From JBCDBH01 sp039184055 (GTDB taxonomy: Bacteria; Acidobacteriota; Thermoanaerobaculia; Multivoradales; J023): DNA of 17,040 nucleotides. The notes under the pieces are model-generated. The model had not been told where the DNA came from, searched no databases, and saw only the letters and a program-made list of their open reading frames with translations. A program made the position numbers and the translations under genes. Numbering within the stretch: the first letter of the stretch is position 1; every line of letters starts with the position of its first letter. Below are positions 8,801-13,635 of this stretch, in pieces. The DNA is taken from contig JBCDBH010000094.1 of NCBI GenBank assembly GCA_039184055.1, positions 1-17,040 of the forward strand, in the 5' to 3' direction.

Positions 8801-9349
8801 ACGGAAGACCTCGGCGCTCGACGACCGACGCCGAGCGTGATGGGCTTCGTCGAGAATCACCAGATCCCAGGGATCCGCCGCTAGGAGCTCCTTTTGACGC
8901 TCGGTGCGCCGAACGAGGTGACTGGAGACGAGCAGCACGGGGGCGTGATTCCACGGTGAGCCGTCGGTCGGCACGATTCGCCCTCGACGATCACGCAACA
9001 CCTGACCATCGAAACGTGGCACGTCGAGCGCCGCCTTTTCCCACAGTTCCTCTTGCCACTGACGCAACACCGCACGGGGTGTCAGCACCAAGGCGCGGCG
9101 CACTCGTCCATCGAGCAGCAACTGGCGAAGAGCGAGCGCCGCCTCGATGGTTTTGCCCAGACCCACCTCGTCACCGAAGAGGGCACTACGCGGATAGCTC
9201 GCGGTCACCGTGCGCACCACCCGCAGCTGATGAGGCCATGGCTCGATCGGCGCGGTGGCCAAGCCCAGATCACGCGCGCCACGAACGTGGGGCACGGCGC
9301 GAAGAAAACGCAATCGAGCCGAGAGGCTATCGAGGTCCGGGGTCGTCAT
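5828..9349 (-). CDS. SNF2/RapA-type superfamily 2 helicase, 1173 residues
   Basis: This is a predicted ATP-driven DNA (or RNA polymerase) remodelling enzyme. The N-terminal half carries the SF2 motifs in order: Q-like entry WPHQLR at 38-43, motif I GDEVGLGKTIEA at 59-70, motif II DEAH at 167-170, motif III LLSATPMQ at 209-216, then after an alpha-helical, Arg-rich insert, VIVFTQYFDTLE at 499-510, motif V LLATDAASEGLNLQ at 560-573 and motif VI QRIGRIDRIGQ at 592-602. This pattern is closest to RapA/HepA and to DISARM DrmD-like SNF2 proteins. The roughly 530-residue C-terminal half matches nothing I recognise and includes a short repeat of FGEAVA-like units from residue 902. The ATG is preceded by GGAGAG. 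No methylase, nuclease or other defence gene adjoins it, so a defence role is only a possibility. Confidence 0.9.
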   Translation of the reverse strand: MTTPDLDSLSARLRFLRAVPHVRGARDLGLATAPIEPWPHQLRVVRTVTASYPRSALFGDEVGLGKTIEAALALRQLLLDGRVRRALVLTPRAVLRQWQEELWEKAALDVPRFDGQVLRDRRGRIVPTDGSPWNHAPVLLVSSHLVRRTERQKELLAADPWDLVILDEAHHARRRSSSAEVFRPNRLLRLLVGERGEPGLAARTRCLYLLSATPMQVHPIELWDLLRVLGMGGRWGAEPSGYLRFFTELGRSLDDRDWAFLTAMVRDHVRLSETTLDETLCAQAEAHLGSERWQRLRAMLDVGATTSLVARSRSASAPDTESLRVLDRMVRRHTPLALFIERNSRAVLDEYRRRGWLDAGVPRRRVETVWIEMRPDERRLYERIDAYLAEVYQRWHRGRPGLGFLVSIYRRRLTSSFAAMRASLERRRLRLAGDTDDVLDADDSVLDSPVLADREQRALDHELAELDDFLRQLETLTTESKRQRLLDDLRQLLAERDRVIVFTQYFDTLEALADVVAAEHGSFVARYSGRGAEIFDGTAWQPTTKTALREAFASGQIRVLLATDAASEGLNLQTCGVLINLDMPWNPMRVEQRIGRIDRIGQSYEEVWIRNYLYEDTVEATIYRRLGTRIAWFEEVVGALRPILENVEERIRDAALTPRESRGRAIDAVVETVATAIAEDDHDRIALDDLFEADVVDQPPPTAPVSQAQLEALLTDNPITGPYFTPVGDAPGIWRLDLCQLGGQAYASRTVTFDPTIFASDPDGVELLTWGHPAFDGLLDTVESELAPRDDEPRGIGLYASEQPPTMVVMAPDGQGRPRPIEDLAALDAVLADPVGAWTAHTEAEASRLFSRRRQDMRAAAEQVQRTRRHAEGAALRHAARDILIDAALVAQARGAAQAGLFGDEAVGFGEAVAFGKAIAFGEEAVLALARGGSPFPELLELVGRPPAATREHPSWARLASAGPAQLERRARRLVERGKRLLDQRRAHDGAAPSRERVHIMRGWWPLTPHDDAPLPFDEVDTLRVQPFVNAIPLWDDLAEPAWRLDEEDLGDLAWDRHGLRWASVDGHVRPATFVARVGDTALEHRIPAGAWAVFRSHIGQVRTGSVVLARHHRLDELGGPFALRVLDHERRGGKRRGRKRLVLRTDDPAQRPLVLDPQRDDLKILAELVEVL
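6578..6655 (-). repeat. 18-base tandem repeat inside the helicase gene
   Basis: Consecutive units of about 18 bases encode FGEAVA, FGKAIA and flanking FG-D/E-EAV-like segments from residue 902 onward. There are two clean units and two flanking partial (7-residue) ones. The reading frame is kept, so this looks like an expanded linker or short helical repeat in the C-terminal half rather than a broken gene. Confidence 0.6.
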
Positions 9350-9374
9350 GTGCTCTCCGACGGTGTTGATCTCT

Positions 9375-9399
9375 GGCGGCGTTACCGCCCTTTACCGCC
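9375..9399. promoter_or_regulatory. Paired TTACCGCC heptamer site 1 (helicase side)
   Basis: TTACCGCC occurs at 9382-9389 and again at 9392-9399, 10 bases apart, about 34-50 bases upstream of the helicase start codon. GGCGG at 9375-9379 and CCGCC at 9385-9389 also form an inverted repeat. This is the first of three such pairs in the intergenic region and most likely a regulator binding site. Confidence 0.55.
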
Positions 9400-9421
9400 T
9401 CACGGATCAGCCAGAGAAAGC

Positions 9422-9431
9422 CGTGTACACG
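9422..9431. promoter_or_regulatory. Perfect 10-base palindrome CGTGTACACG
   Basis: A perfect palindrome in the gap between helicase and regulators. A near copy (CCGTGTACATG) appears at 9744-9754, 15 bases before the short ORF start. It could be an operator, but length alone gives weak support. Confidence 0.3.
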
Positions 9432-9462
9432 TGCTCAAAACTGTCCATGAAGCCGCGAATCG

Positions 9463-9482
9463 GGCGGTATTACGGCGGTAAT
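9463..9482. promoter_or_regulatory. Paired GGCGGTA heptamer site 2
   Basis: GGCGGTAT at 9463-9470 and GGCGGTAAT at 9474-9482 form a direct repeat with 11-base spacing. Orientation is opposite to site 1 and the same as site 3. The spacing places both half-sites on one face of the DNA helix. Confidence 0.55.
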
Positions 9483-9511
9483 CGTAGCAGACCCGTGCCC
9501 TCTACCGAATA

Positions 9512-9532
9512 TGGAGAAGCACACCTTCTCTC
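9512..9532. other. Short inverted repeat GGAGAAG/CTTCTC
   Basis: GAGAAG and CTTCTC pair around a CACAC loop between sites 2 and 3. There is no clear T-tract on either strand, so it is not called a terminator. It may be a weak hairpin or chance. Confidence 0.25.
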
Positions 9533-9542
9533 CTGATTGGGG

Positions 9543-9573
9543 TTGACAAAAGGCGGTAATTGGGCGGTAATAC
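9543..9573 (+). promoter_or_regulatory. Promoter with 19-base spacer overlapping heptamer pair 3
   Basis: TTGACA at 9543-9548 and TAATAC at 9568-9573 are good boxes but lie 19 bases apart, longer than the usual 17. The spacer holds GGCGGTAAT at 9552-9560 and a second copy at 9563-9571 that runs into the -10 box, 11 bases apart. A protein bound here would sit directly on the promoter. The long spacer suggests that the promoter may need an activator. It would drive transcription towards the four regulator genes, giving a leader of roughly 360 bases. Confidence 0.5.
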
Positions 9574-9574
9574 T

Positions 9575-9616
9575 AGTCCGACAACCCACCTCATTCAGCC
9601 CGGTGGTCGTCGGACT
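9575..9616. promoter_or_regulatory. Inverted repeat at the predicted transcript start
   Basis: AGTCCGAC (9575-9582) is perfectly complementary to GTCGGACT (9609-9616). Inside it CCACC (9586-9590) pairs with GGTGG (9602-9606), leaving an 11-base loop. It begins right after the -10 box, so it is either an operator or a hairpin at the very 5' end of the messenger. A smaller hairpin, CCGTG/CACGG, follows at 9627-9641. Nothing else recognisable is present up to 9740. Confidence 0.45.
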
Positions 9617-9769
9617 CGAACCATCACCGTGTGCAGCACGGCTCGATGTCGCGGTCTCGGATCGGCAGCCGAACCCGGCAACGGAAGACGTGTGTCGGCG
9701 CCCGTCGTGTGTCCATGCCCATCGGCGTCGAACCTTTCAGTATCCGTGTACATGCGGTAAGGGAGAACC

Positions 9770-9844
9770 ATGCCCAGAGCACCGCCAAAAAGAGAAAAGA
9801 ACCGGTTCCTGAAACCTAAACCCAGTACGAGGCAATCGACATGA
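9770..9844 (+). CDS. Possible 24-residue basic leader ORF
   Basis: An ATG 4 bases after GGGAG opens a frame of 24 codons for a Lys/Arg/Pro-rich peptide, ending in a TGA that overlaps the next ATG (ATGA at 9841). The ribosome binding site is better than that of several real genes here, and the upstream word GGGAGAACCA recurs before the short ORF upstream of the ACP gene. It could be a leader peptide coupling translation to the first regulator; its short length makes chance a real alternative. Confidence 0.3.
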   Translation: MPRAPPKREKNRFLKPKPSTRQST

Positions 9845-9945
9845 TAATGTGCACGAATACGAAATCCTCACGACCGATCGAGTCGGCATCGGGCACTCGC
9901 CCACCGCGCCACGCCAGCCGGACACGGCGCGACAGGAGAAGGACC

Positions 9946-10626
9946 ATGGCCAGCGAAGCACAGTCGGCGCGCGTGATGATCGCCAGCACCCACGCCATGT
10001 TCTGTGAAACGTTGGTGACCCTGCTCCGCGAAGAGAGTCGACATCGGATTCTCGAACCGATCGACGATCCAGGCCAGGCGCATGATCGGCTGGCGAGCGA
10101 ATGTCCTGAAATCTTGCTCGTCGACCTGCAGCGCCCGTCGGACACCATGACCACGATGGTGCGGGTCGTACGCGAGACGCAACCCGAGGTACGGGTCGTC
10201 TTGCTCGGTGTACCGGCGATCCGCGCCGATGTGCTCGAGCTCGCCAAGCTGGGGATTCACGGTTATCTCTCGGACGCTTCGTCATTGACCGAGCTGATCA
10301 CGACGGTCGATAGCGTGCTCGATGGCGACGCCGCCTGCGCGCCCCGTGTCGCGTTCTCGATGTATCGCCGGTTGGCCGAGCTTTCGGGTGAGCAGACGCG
10401 TCGCGAACGCTTCGACGCTCTGACCCTGACGCCACGCGAGCTCGAGGTGCTCGAGCTGATCGCCGAGGGGCTGACCAACAAGCGCATCGCCGAACGGCTC
10501 TTTCTGTCGGTTTTCACGGTCAAGAACCACGTCCACCGCATTCTCGACAAGCTCGATGTCGAGCATCGAGCCGAAGCCGTCGAATATGCGCGGCGTCGGC
10601 GTTGGCTGCGTTTTCGCCGTCATTGA
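9946..10626 (+). CDS. NarL/LuxR-type regulator with degenerate receiver (paralogue 1)
   Basis: This 226-residue predicted transcription factor has an N-terminal receiver-like domain (about 8-125) and a C-terminal LuxR/GerE helix-turn-helix (about 160-218, recognition helix TVKNHVHRILDKL at 191-203). The phospho-acceptor position is Asp60 in LLVDLQ. The N-terminal acidic pair is missing (MIAST), the switch Ser/Thr is Gly in LLGVP, and the conserved Lys is absent in GYLSDA. Phosphorylation by a kinase is therefore doubtful. I chose the ATG at 9946 because AGGAGAAGGA lies just upstream and the same context precedes paralogue 4; the frame stays open to an ATG at 9841 that would add 35 disordered basic residues. 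It shares the linker pattern CxPRxAxxxxxRLAEL with paralogues 2 and 4. First of four tandem genes. Confidence 0.88.
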   Translation: MASEAQSARVMIASTHAMFCETLVTLLREESRHRILEPIDDPGQAHDRLASECPEILLVDLQRPSDTMTTMVRVVRETQPEVRVVLLGVPAIRADVLELAKLGIHGYLSDASSLTELITTVDSVLDGDAACAPRVAFSMYRRLAELSGEQTRRERFDALTLTPRELEVLELIAEGLTNKRIAERLFLSVFTVKNHVHRILDKLDVEHRAEAVEYARRRRWLRFRRH

Positions 10627-10659
10627 CCGACGCCGAAAGGTCCTCGATGGGGATCTTTT

Positions 10660-10692
10660 CGGTGGCTTCGTGAATCCTTATTGAAGCCACCG
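10660..10692. terminator. 10-bp hairpin after regulator 1
   Basis: CGGTGGCTTC (10660-10669) and GAAGCCACCG (10683-10692) are perfect complements around a 13-base loop, 34 bases after the regulator 1 stop. No T-tract follows, so it is either a weak or Rho-assisted terminator, or an operator for the next gene. Confidence 0.4.
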
Positions 10693-10742
10693 GCTCATTG
10701 TCCACAACCGATCGCGCGATTTAGAAAAGGACCCGAAGAATC

Positions 10743-10794
10743 CTGACCTCGACGGTCAGCCCGAGTCACGCGACGGTCGAGTCGTCTCTCGACC
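10743..10794. promoter_or_regulatory. Two palindromes upstream of regulator 2
   Basis: CTGACC-N5-GGTCAG spans 10743-10759, and GGTCGAG-N6-CTCGACC spans 10775-10794, ending 22 bases before the start codon of regulator 2. Both are perfect in the arms. Such sites fit dimeric regulators, including the LuxR-type proteins encoded here, but no promoter boxes are clear. Confidence 0.35.
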
Positions 10795-10816
10795 ACGCCC
10801 GCGGTGAGAAGAATCG

Positions 10817-11500
10817 ATGTCGGACGCCATTCGTCTTTATCTCGTTCACGCCTATCGCCTACTCGTCGAAGCGCTTACCGCCGCGCTCGCGGAACGCGAG
10901 GACGTCGAGCTATGCGGCACGGCATCGTCGAGCGACGGTCTTGTCGACACTTTGAAAGCTTCACGGATCGACATTGTGCTGATCGATGCCAGCGTCGATT
11001 TCGACGCCGTGGTGGATCTGGTGATCGATCTCCACGAAGCCCTACCCGACATCAAAATCTTGCCTCTCGGTTTGCAACATGAAGGTGACATCCTCACTTT
11101 GCTCGAAGCGGGGGCCAACGGTTACGTCGAACGCGACGCATCGATCACGCAGTTGATCGAGACCGTGGATCTGGTCCATGCGGATCAAGCGCCCTGCTCG
11201 CCCCGGATCGCCACCGCGGTGTTCGGTCGACTCGCCGAGCTGGCCCGCAACCAAGACGAACAGCCAGCGGTGGCGGCGGGTTTGGATCCTCGTCTGACCC
11301 CGCGTGAGCACGAGGTCCTGACCCTGCTCGCCAACGGTCTACGGAACAAAGAGATCGCCCAGCATCTCGATATCCGCCTGCCGACGGTCAAGAACCACGT
11401 GCATCGCATTCTCGAAAAGATGGACGCCAAGAACCGGCGCGAGGCGGTCAAGATCGCCTTCGAGCTCCGGTTGATCGACGATCCGATCCGCAAGCGCTGA
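10817..11500 (+). CDS. NarL/LuxR-type regulator with degenerate receiver (paralogue 2)
   Basis: The 227 residues comprise a receiver-like domain (about 5-120) and a LuxR/GerE DNA-binding domain (about 158-218, TVKNHVHRILEKM at 190-202). Asp57 in VLIDAS sits at the phosphorylation site, but the acidic pocket is replaced by YLVHAYR, the switch residue is Gly (PLGLQ), and the Lys position reads GYVERD. The linker CSPRIATAVFGRLAEL at 127-142 closely matches paralogue 4, as does RNKEIAQxLxIRLPTVKNHVH in the DNA-binding domain, so these two are the most recent duplicates. The ATG has only a modest upstream purine run (GAGAAGAA). It probably controls the locus, with dimerisation through the receiver rather than kinase input; this is inferred from the lost residues. 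Confidence 0.9.
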   Translation: MSDAIRLYLVHAYRLLVEALTAALAEREDVELCGTASSSDGLVDTLKASRIDIVLIDASVDFDAVVDLVIDLHEALPDIKILPLGLQHEGDILTLLEAGANGYVERDASITQLIETVDLVHADQAPCSPRIATAVFGRLAELARNQDEQPAVAAGLDPRLTPREHEVLTLLANGLRNKEIAQHLDIRLPTVKNHVHRILEKMDAKNRREAVKIAFELRLIDDPIRKR

Positions 11501-11530
11501 GTCGGATGAGACCGGCTCAGATTGTCTTGG
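11497..11530 (+). terminator. Hairpin overlapping the stop of regulator 2
   Basis: CTGAGTCGG and CCGGCTCAG form a 9-bp stem (one G-T pair) with a 6-base loop, 11497-11520; the stem contains the stop codon. ATTGTCTT follows, a poor but T-rich tail. A second pairing is possible: GGATGAG (11504-11510) with CTCATCC (11536-11542), and the two are mutually exclusive, so an alternative-structure switch is conceivable. Confidence 0.45.
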
Positions 11531-11605
11531 TTCCGCTCATCCCGGCTGAGTCGACCACGAAGATCCCTCGGCAGGAAGTGGTGTTTGCCGTGGCCGTGCT
11601 AGCTT

Positions 11606-12319
11606 GTGTCGGTGCCTGAACCCACGACCGTGGTGGCCGGGCGACCGATTCCGATCCTGATTACCGGTCACCACGCCCTGCTCGCCGATACGCTCGCGAC
11701 GACCCTCGAGACACGGACCGATCTAGATGTAGCCGTCTGCGCGCTCGACACCCTGCGCGAAGCCGTCGAGCGGCATGCACCCCGGCTGGTGATCTTCGAT
11801 CATCGACATCGCGCCAGCGCAGCGACCACGCGACTCGGTGTGTTGCGGAACGATTATCCGACTCTCCGCACTCTTTTTGTCGGTCTCGACATCGCTCGTG
11901 ACGCGGATGTTCTCACCCATGCTTCGGCGATCGGATGGGTGTCGAGTCGGTCGTCGTTGCGTGAGTTTCTCCACGTGATGCATCACGCGCTCACCCACTC
12001 TCGATCCGAGGGCCTGCTGTGCTGTGGTCACGCCGGACGCGAGCTCGTGGAGCAGATCCAGCGACGCGCGGCGCGACAACGACAAGAAGAACGCTCGACC
12101 ACCCTCACCTCTCGTGAGCGTCAGATTCTCGCCCTGATCGGCGCGGCACGAAGCAATCGCGACATTGCACGGCGACTCAACCTCTCCGAGCACACGGTGA
12201 AGAACCACATGAGCCGCATCCTGCGCAAGCTCGAGGTCAAGGACCGTCATACCGCCATGACCGTGGCGCGACGTCGAGGCTGGCTCGAAGAAGCGGTACC
12301 GCGTCCGGTGGATTCATGA
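11606..12319 (+). CDS. NarL/LuxR-type regulator, most diverged paralogue (3)
   Basis: This 237-residue protein has the same two-part build: a receiver-like domain (about 14-128, Asp65 in VIFDHR) and a LuxR/GerE domain (about 165-228, TVKNHMSRILRKL at 197-209). The receiver is the most degenerate of the four: the acidic pair is replaced by TGHH, the switch is FVGLD, and the Lys position is WVSSR. The CSPR-type linker of the other three is replaced by CCGHAGREL. The frame is blocked by a TAG just before the GTG at 11606, so the start must be that GTG or the one at 11612. No Shine-Dalgarno sequence is close (AGGAAG lies about 30 bases away), which may mean weak or leaderless translation. Its distinct sequence suggests a different target or partner. 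Confidence 0.83.
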   Translation: MSVPEPTTVVAGRPIPILITGHHALLADTLATTLETRTDLDVAVCALDTLREAVERHAPRLVIFDHRHRASAATTRLGVLRNDYPTLRTLFVGLDIARDADVLTHASAIGWVSSRSSLREFLHVMHHALTHSRSEGLLCCGHAGRELVEQIQRRAARQRQEERSTTLTSRERQILALIGAARSNRDIARRLNLSEHTVKNHMSRILRKLEVKDRHTAMTVARRRGWLEEAVPRPVDS

Positions 12320-12411
12320 CACGTCGCGAGGATCTGGTCCCTTATTGGCGCTCGGGGTTCATTGTTCCCGGCTCGGTCGACCGGTAGAACTGCGACCGTC
12401 GGGCCGCCCCA

Positions 12412-12418
12412 TACCGCC
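12412..12418 (+). promoter_or_regulatory. Single TACCGCC heptamer upstream of regulator 4
   Basis: One copy of the heptamer found in the control region at 9375-9571 lies 47 bases before the regulator 4 start codon. A perfect palindrome, CGGTCGACCG, sits at 12374-12383 in the same gap. A single heptamer is weak evidence on its own. Confidence 0.25.
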
Positions 12419-12464
12419 TAACCCCGAGAGCGAGCGGCCGAGGACTCACGATCCGGGAAGGACC

Positions 12465-13163
12465 ATGGATCCGATTCGCGTCTTTTTCGTCCAACGGTAC
12501 CGCCTCTTGACCGAGACCTTGGATAGGGTGCTCGCCACGCGCTCCGACCTGAGCATGGTCGGTGACGCGACCGAGGTCGAAACCACGCTCGAAGCCGTAG
12601 CCACCGGCACGGTCGACGTCGTCTTGATCGACGCCAGCGTGCCACACGGTGAAGCCCTGCGAGCGGTGCGTCTGCTCCGCGACGGCAGGCCCGAGCTGGG
12701 CATCGTGCCGATCGGCTTCGACGATATCGACGACATCGTCGCGCTGATCGAGGCGGGTGCCAACGGCTACCTGCTCCGCGACGCCGTGGTCGAAAATCTG
12801 ATCACCACGATTCGCGCCGTTGCCCGGGGCGAGACCCCGTGTAGCCCGGTCATCGCCTCGGCGGTGTTCCGACGTCTCGCCGAGCTCGGCCGACGACGAC
12901 CGTCACGCAAACGACGCAAACGTGACCCGCGTGACACCCCGCTCACCCCACGCGAGATCGACGTGCTGCGCCTGATGGCCCGCGGCCTGCGCAACAAAGA
13001 AATCGCCCAGGCGCTCGCCATCCGGCTGCCGACGGTCAAGAACCATGTCCACCACATTCTGACCAAGCTCGATCTACCCGATCGTCGTAGCGTGCCACGC
13101 GCCGCGTTGGACCTCGGTTTGGTAAGCGAAAACGACCTGCTTCTCCCCATTCGTGACGCTTGA
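12465..13163 (+). CDS. NarL/LuxR-type regulator with degenerate receiver (paralogue 4)
   Basis: The 232 residues comprise a receiver-like domain (about 3-120) and a LuxR/GerE domain (about 158-217, TVKNHVHHILTKL at 190-202). Asp56 in VLIDAS is kept, while the acidic pair (FFVQRY), switch residue (PIGFD) and Lys (GYLLRD) are lost. A very basic stretch rich in Arg and Lys (about 143-156) joins the two domains. The ATG at 12465 is preceded by GGGAAGGA; the frame also stays open 40 codons further upstream, but that stretch looks non-coding. It is closest to paralogue 2 (shared CSPxIAxAVFxRLAEL linker). It stands directly before the ACP-ketosynthase genes and is the best candidate for their regulator. 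Confidence 0.9.
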   Translation: MDPIRVFFVQRYRLLTETLDRVLATRSDLSMVGDATEVETTLEAVATGTVDVVLIDASVPHGEALRAVRLLRDGRPELGIVPIGFDDIDDIVALIEAGANGYLLRDAVVENLITTIRAVARGETPCSPVIASAVFRRLAELGRRRPSRKRRKRDPRDTPLTPREIDVLRLMARGLRNKEIAQALAIRLPTVKNHVHHILTKLDLPDRRSVPRAALDLGLVSENDLLLPIRDA

Positions 13164-13175
13164 GAGCCTCAAGCG
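13157..13175 (+). terminator. 8-bp hairpin at the stop of regulator 4
   Basis: CGCTTGAG and CTCAAGCG pair perfectly around a 3-base AGC loop; the stem includes the TGA stop codon. The following sequence (AGTGCGTTAATATAG) lacks a T-run, so termination by this hairpin alone is uncertain. It separates the regulators from the biosynthetic genes. Confidence 0.4.
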
Positions 13176-13260
13176 AGTGCGTTAATATAGCCAAGTACCT
13201 ATTTTGTGCTGTTTTCTCTGGCTTGGTTGGACATCTAGTGGCGGTTTTCGTCACGAATCC

Positions 13261-13283
13261 ACGTTCCTAGGGGCAAGGAACGT
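13261..13283. promoter_or_regulatory. Perfect 8+8 inverted repeat upstream of the ACP gene
   Basis: ACGTTCCT and AGGAACGT flank a 7-base spacer, 70 bases before the ACP start codon. The AT-rich stretch at about 13181-13250 just upstream is the likely promoter zone, though I cannot assign boxes with confidence. The site could be the operator for the neighbouring regulators or a hairpin in the leader RNA. Confidence 0.5.
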
Positions 13284-13303
13284 ATCGGGAGAACCACGTC
13301 ACC

Positions 13304-13360
13304 ATGAGCTCGCTACCGTCAGGCGTGTTCATGCTTACTCCGAGGGGAATCCATGTCTGA
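13304..13360 (+). CDS. Possible 18-residue leader ORF before the ACP gene
   Basis: An ATG downstream of GGGAGAACCA opens a frame of 18 codons. Its TGA lies inside the first codons of the ACP gene (ATGTCTGA), so ribosomes ending here could restart on ACP. The same upstream word and the same stop/start overlap are seen for the short ORF at 9770. The distance from the purine run to the ATG (about 14 bases) is too long for an ideal ribosome binding site. It could be chance. Confidence 0.25.
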   Translation: MSSLPSGVFMLTPRGIHV

Positions 13361-13628
13361 TCTGGACACATCAGCCATTCGCTCGAAGATCAAAGAGATC
13401 ATCGCCAACATCACCAACATCGACCCTGCCGAGATCCCCGACAATGCGTCGTTCGTCGAAGATCTGAGTCTCGACTCGCTGTCGTTGCTCGAGATCGGAG
13501 TCGACGTCGATTACGCCTTCAAGCTCGGTGTGCCCGAGGAGCGACTCCAGCAGCTGCGCACCATCGGTGACACCGTGGAGCTGGTCGAGACCACCCTCGC
13601 CTCGCGCGAGTCGGCCGTTACCGCCTGA
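13353..13628 (+). CDS. Acyl carrier protein
   Basis: This 91-residue phosphopantetheine-binding protein carries acyl chains as thioesters. The motif LSLDSLSLLEI at 38-48 places the modified serine at residue 42, and the preceding IDPAEIPDNASFVEDL is typical of the helix I-II loop of ACPs. The acidic composition and length agree with the family, with a slightly extended C-terminus. AGGGGA lies 4 bases before the ATG. Being encoded next to its own ketosynthase pair, it is likely dedicated to this pathway rather than to general fatty-acid synthesis. The next gene starts 7 bases after its stop (4 if GTG is used). No phosphopantetheinyl transferase is visible in the window. Confidence 0.94.
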   Translation: MSDLDTSAIRSKIKEIIANITNIDPAEIPDNASFVEDLSLDSLSLLEIGVDVDYAFKLGVPEERLQQLRTIGDTVELVETTLASRESAVTA

Positions 13629-13635
13629 GCCGGTG

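Noticed and set aside
5828..9349. Complete DISARM phage-defence locus
   Set aside because: Only the DrmD-like helicase is present; no methyltransferase, DUF1998 or phospholipase D gene adjoins it.
9375..9571. Heptamer repeats as replication iterons or a CRISPR array
   Set aside because: The units are short, paired at helical spacing, in both orientations and tied to a promoter. No replication initiator or cas gene is present, and there are no spacer-length intervals.
9605..9630. tRNA-like T-arm (GGACTCGAACC read on the plus strand, GGTTCGAGTCC on the minus strand)
   Set aside because: The flanking bases do not form a 5-bp T-stem, and no acceptor, D- or anticodon arm can be placed nearby. 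It is better explained as part of the inverted repeat around 9609.
9537..9812. Plus-strand frame of 91 codons in the control region
   Set aside because: It begins inside the TTGACA promoter region, has no ribosome binding site, and its translation looks random. The repeats and promoter explain the stretch better.
9841..9945. Upstream start for regulator 1 adding 35 residues
   Set aside because: The added residues are basic and disordered, and a strong Shine-Dalgarno sequence sits directly before the ATG at 9946. The overlap with the short ORF stop keeps a small doubt.
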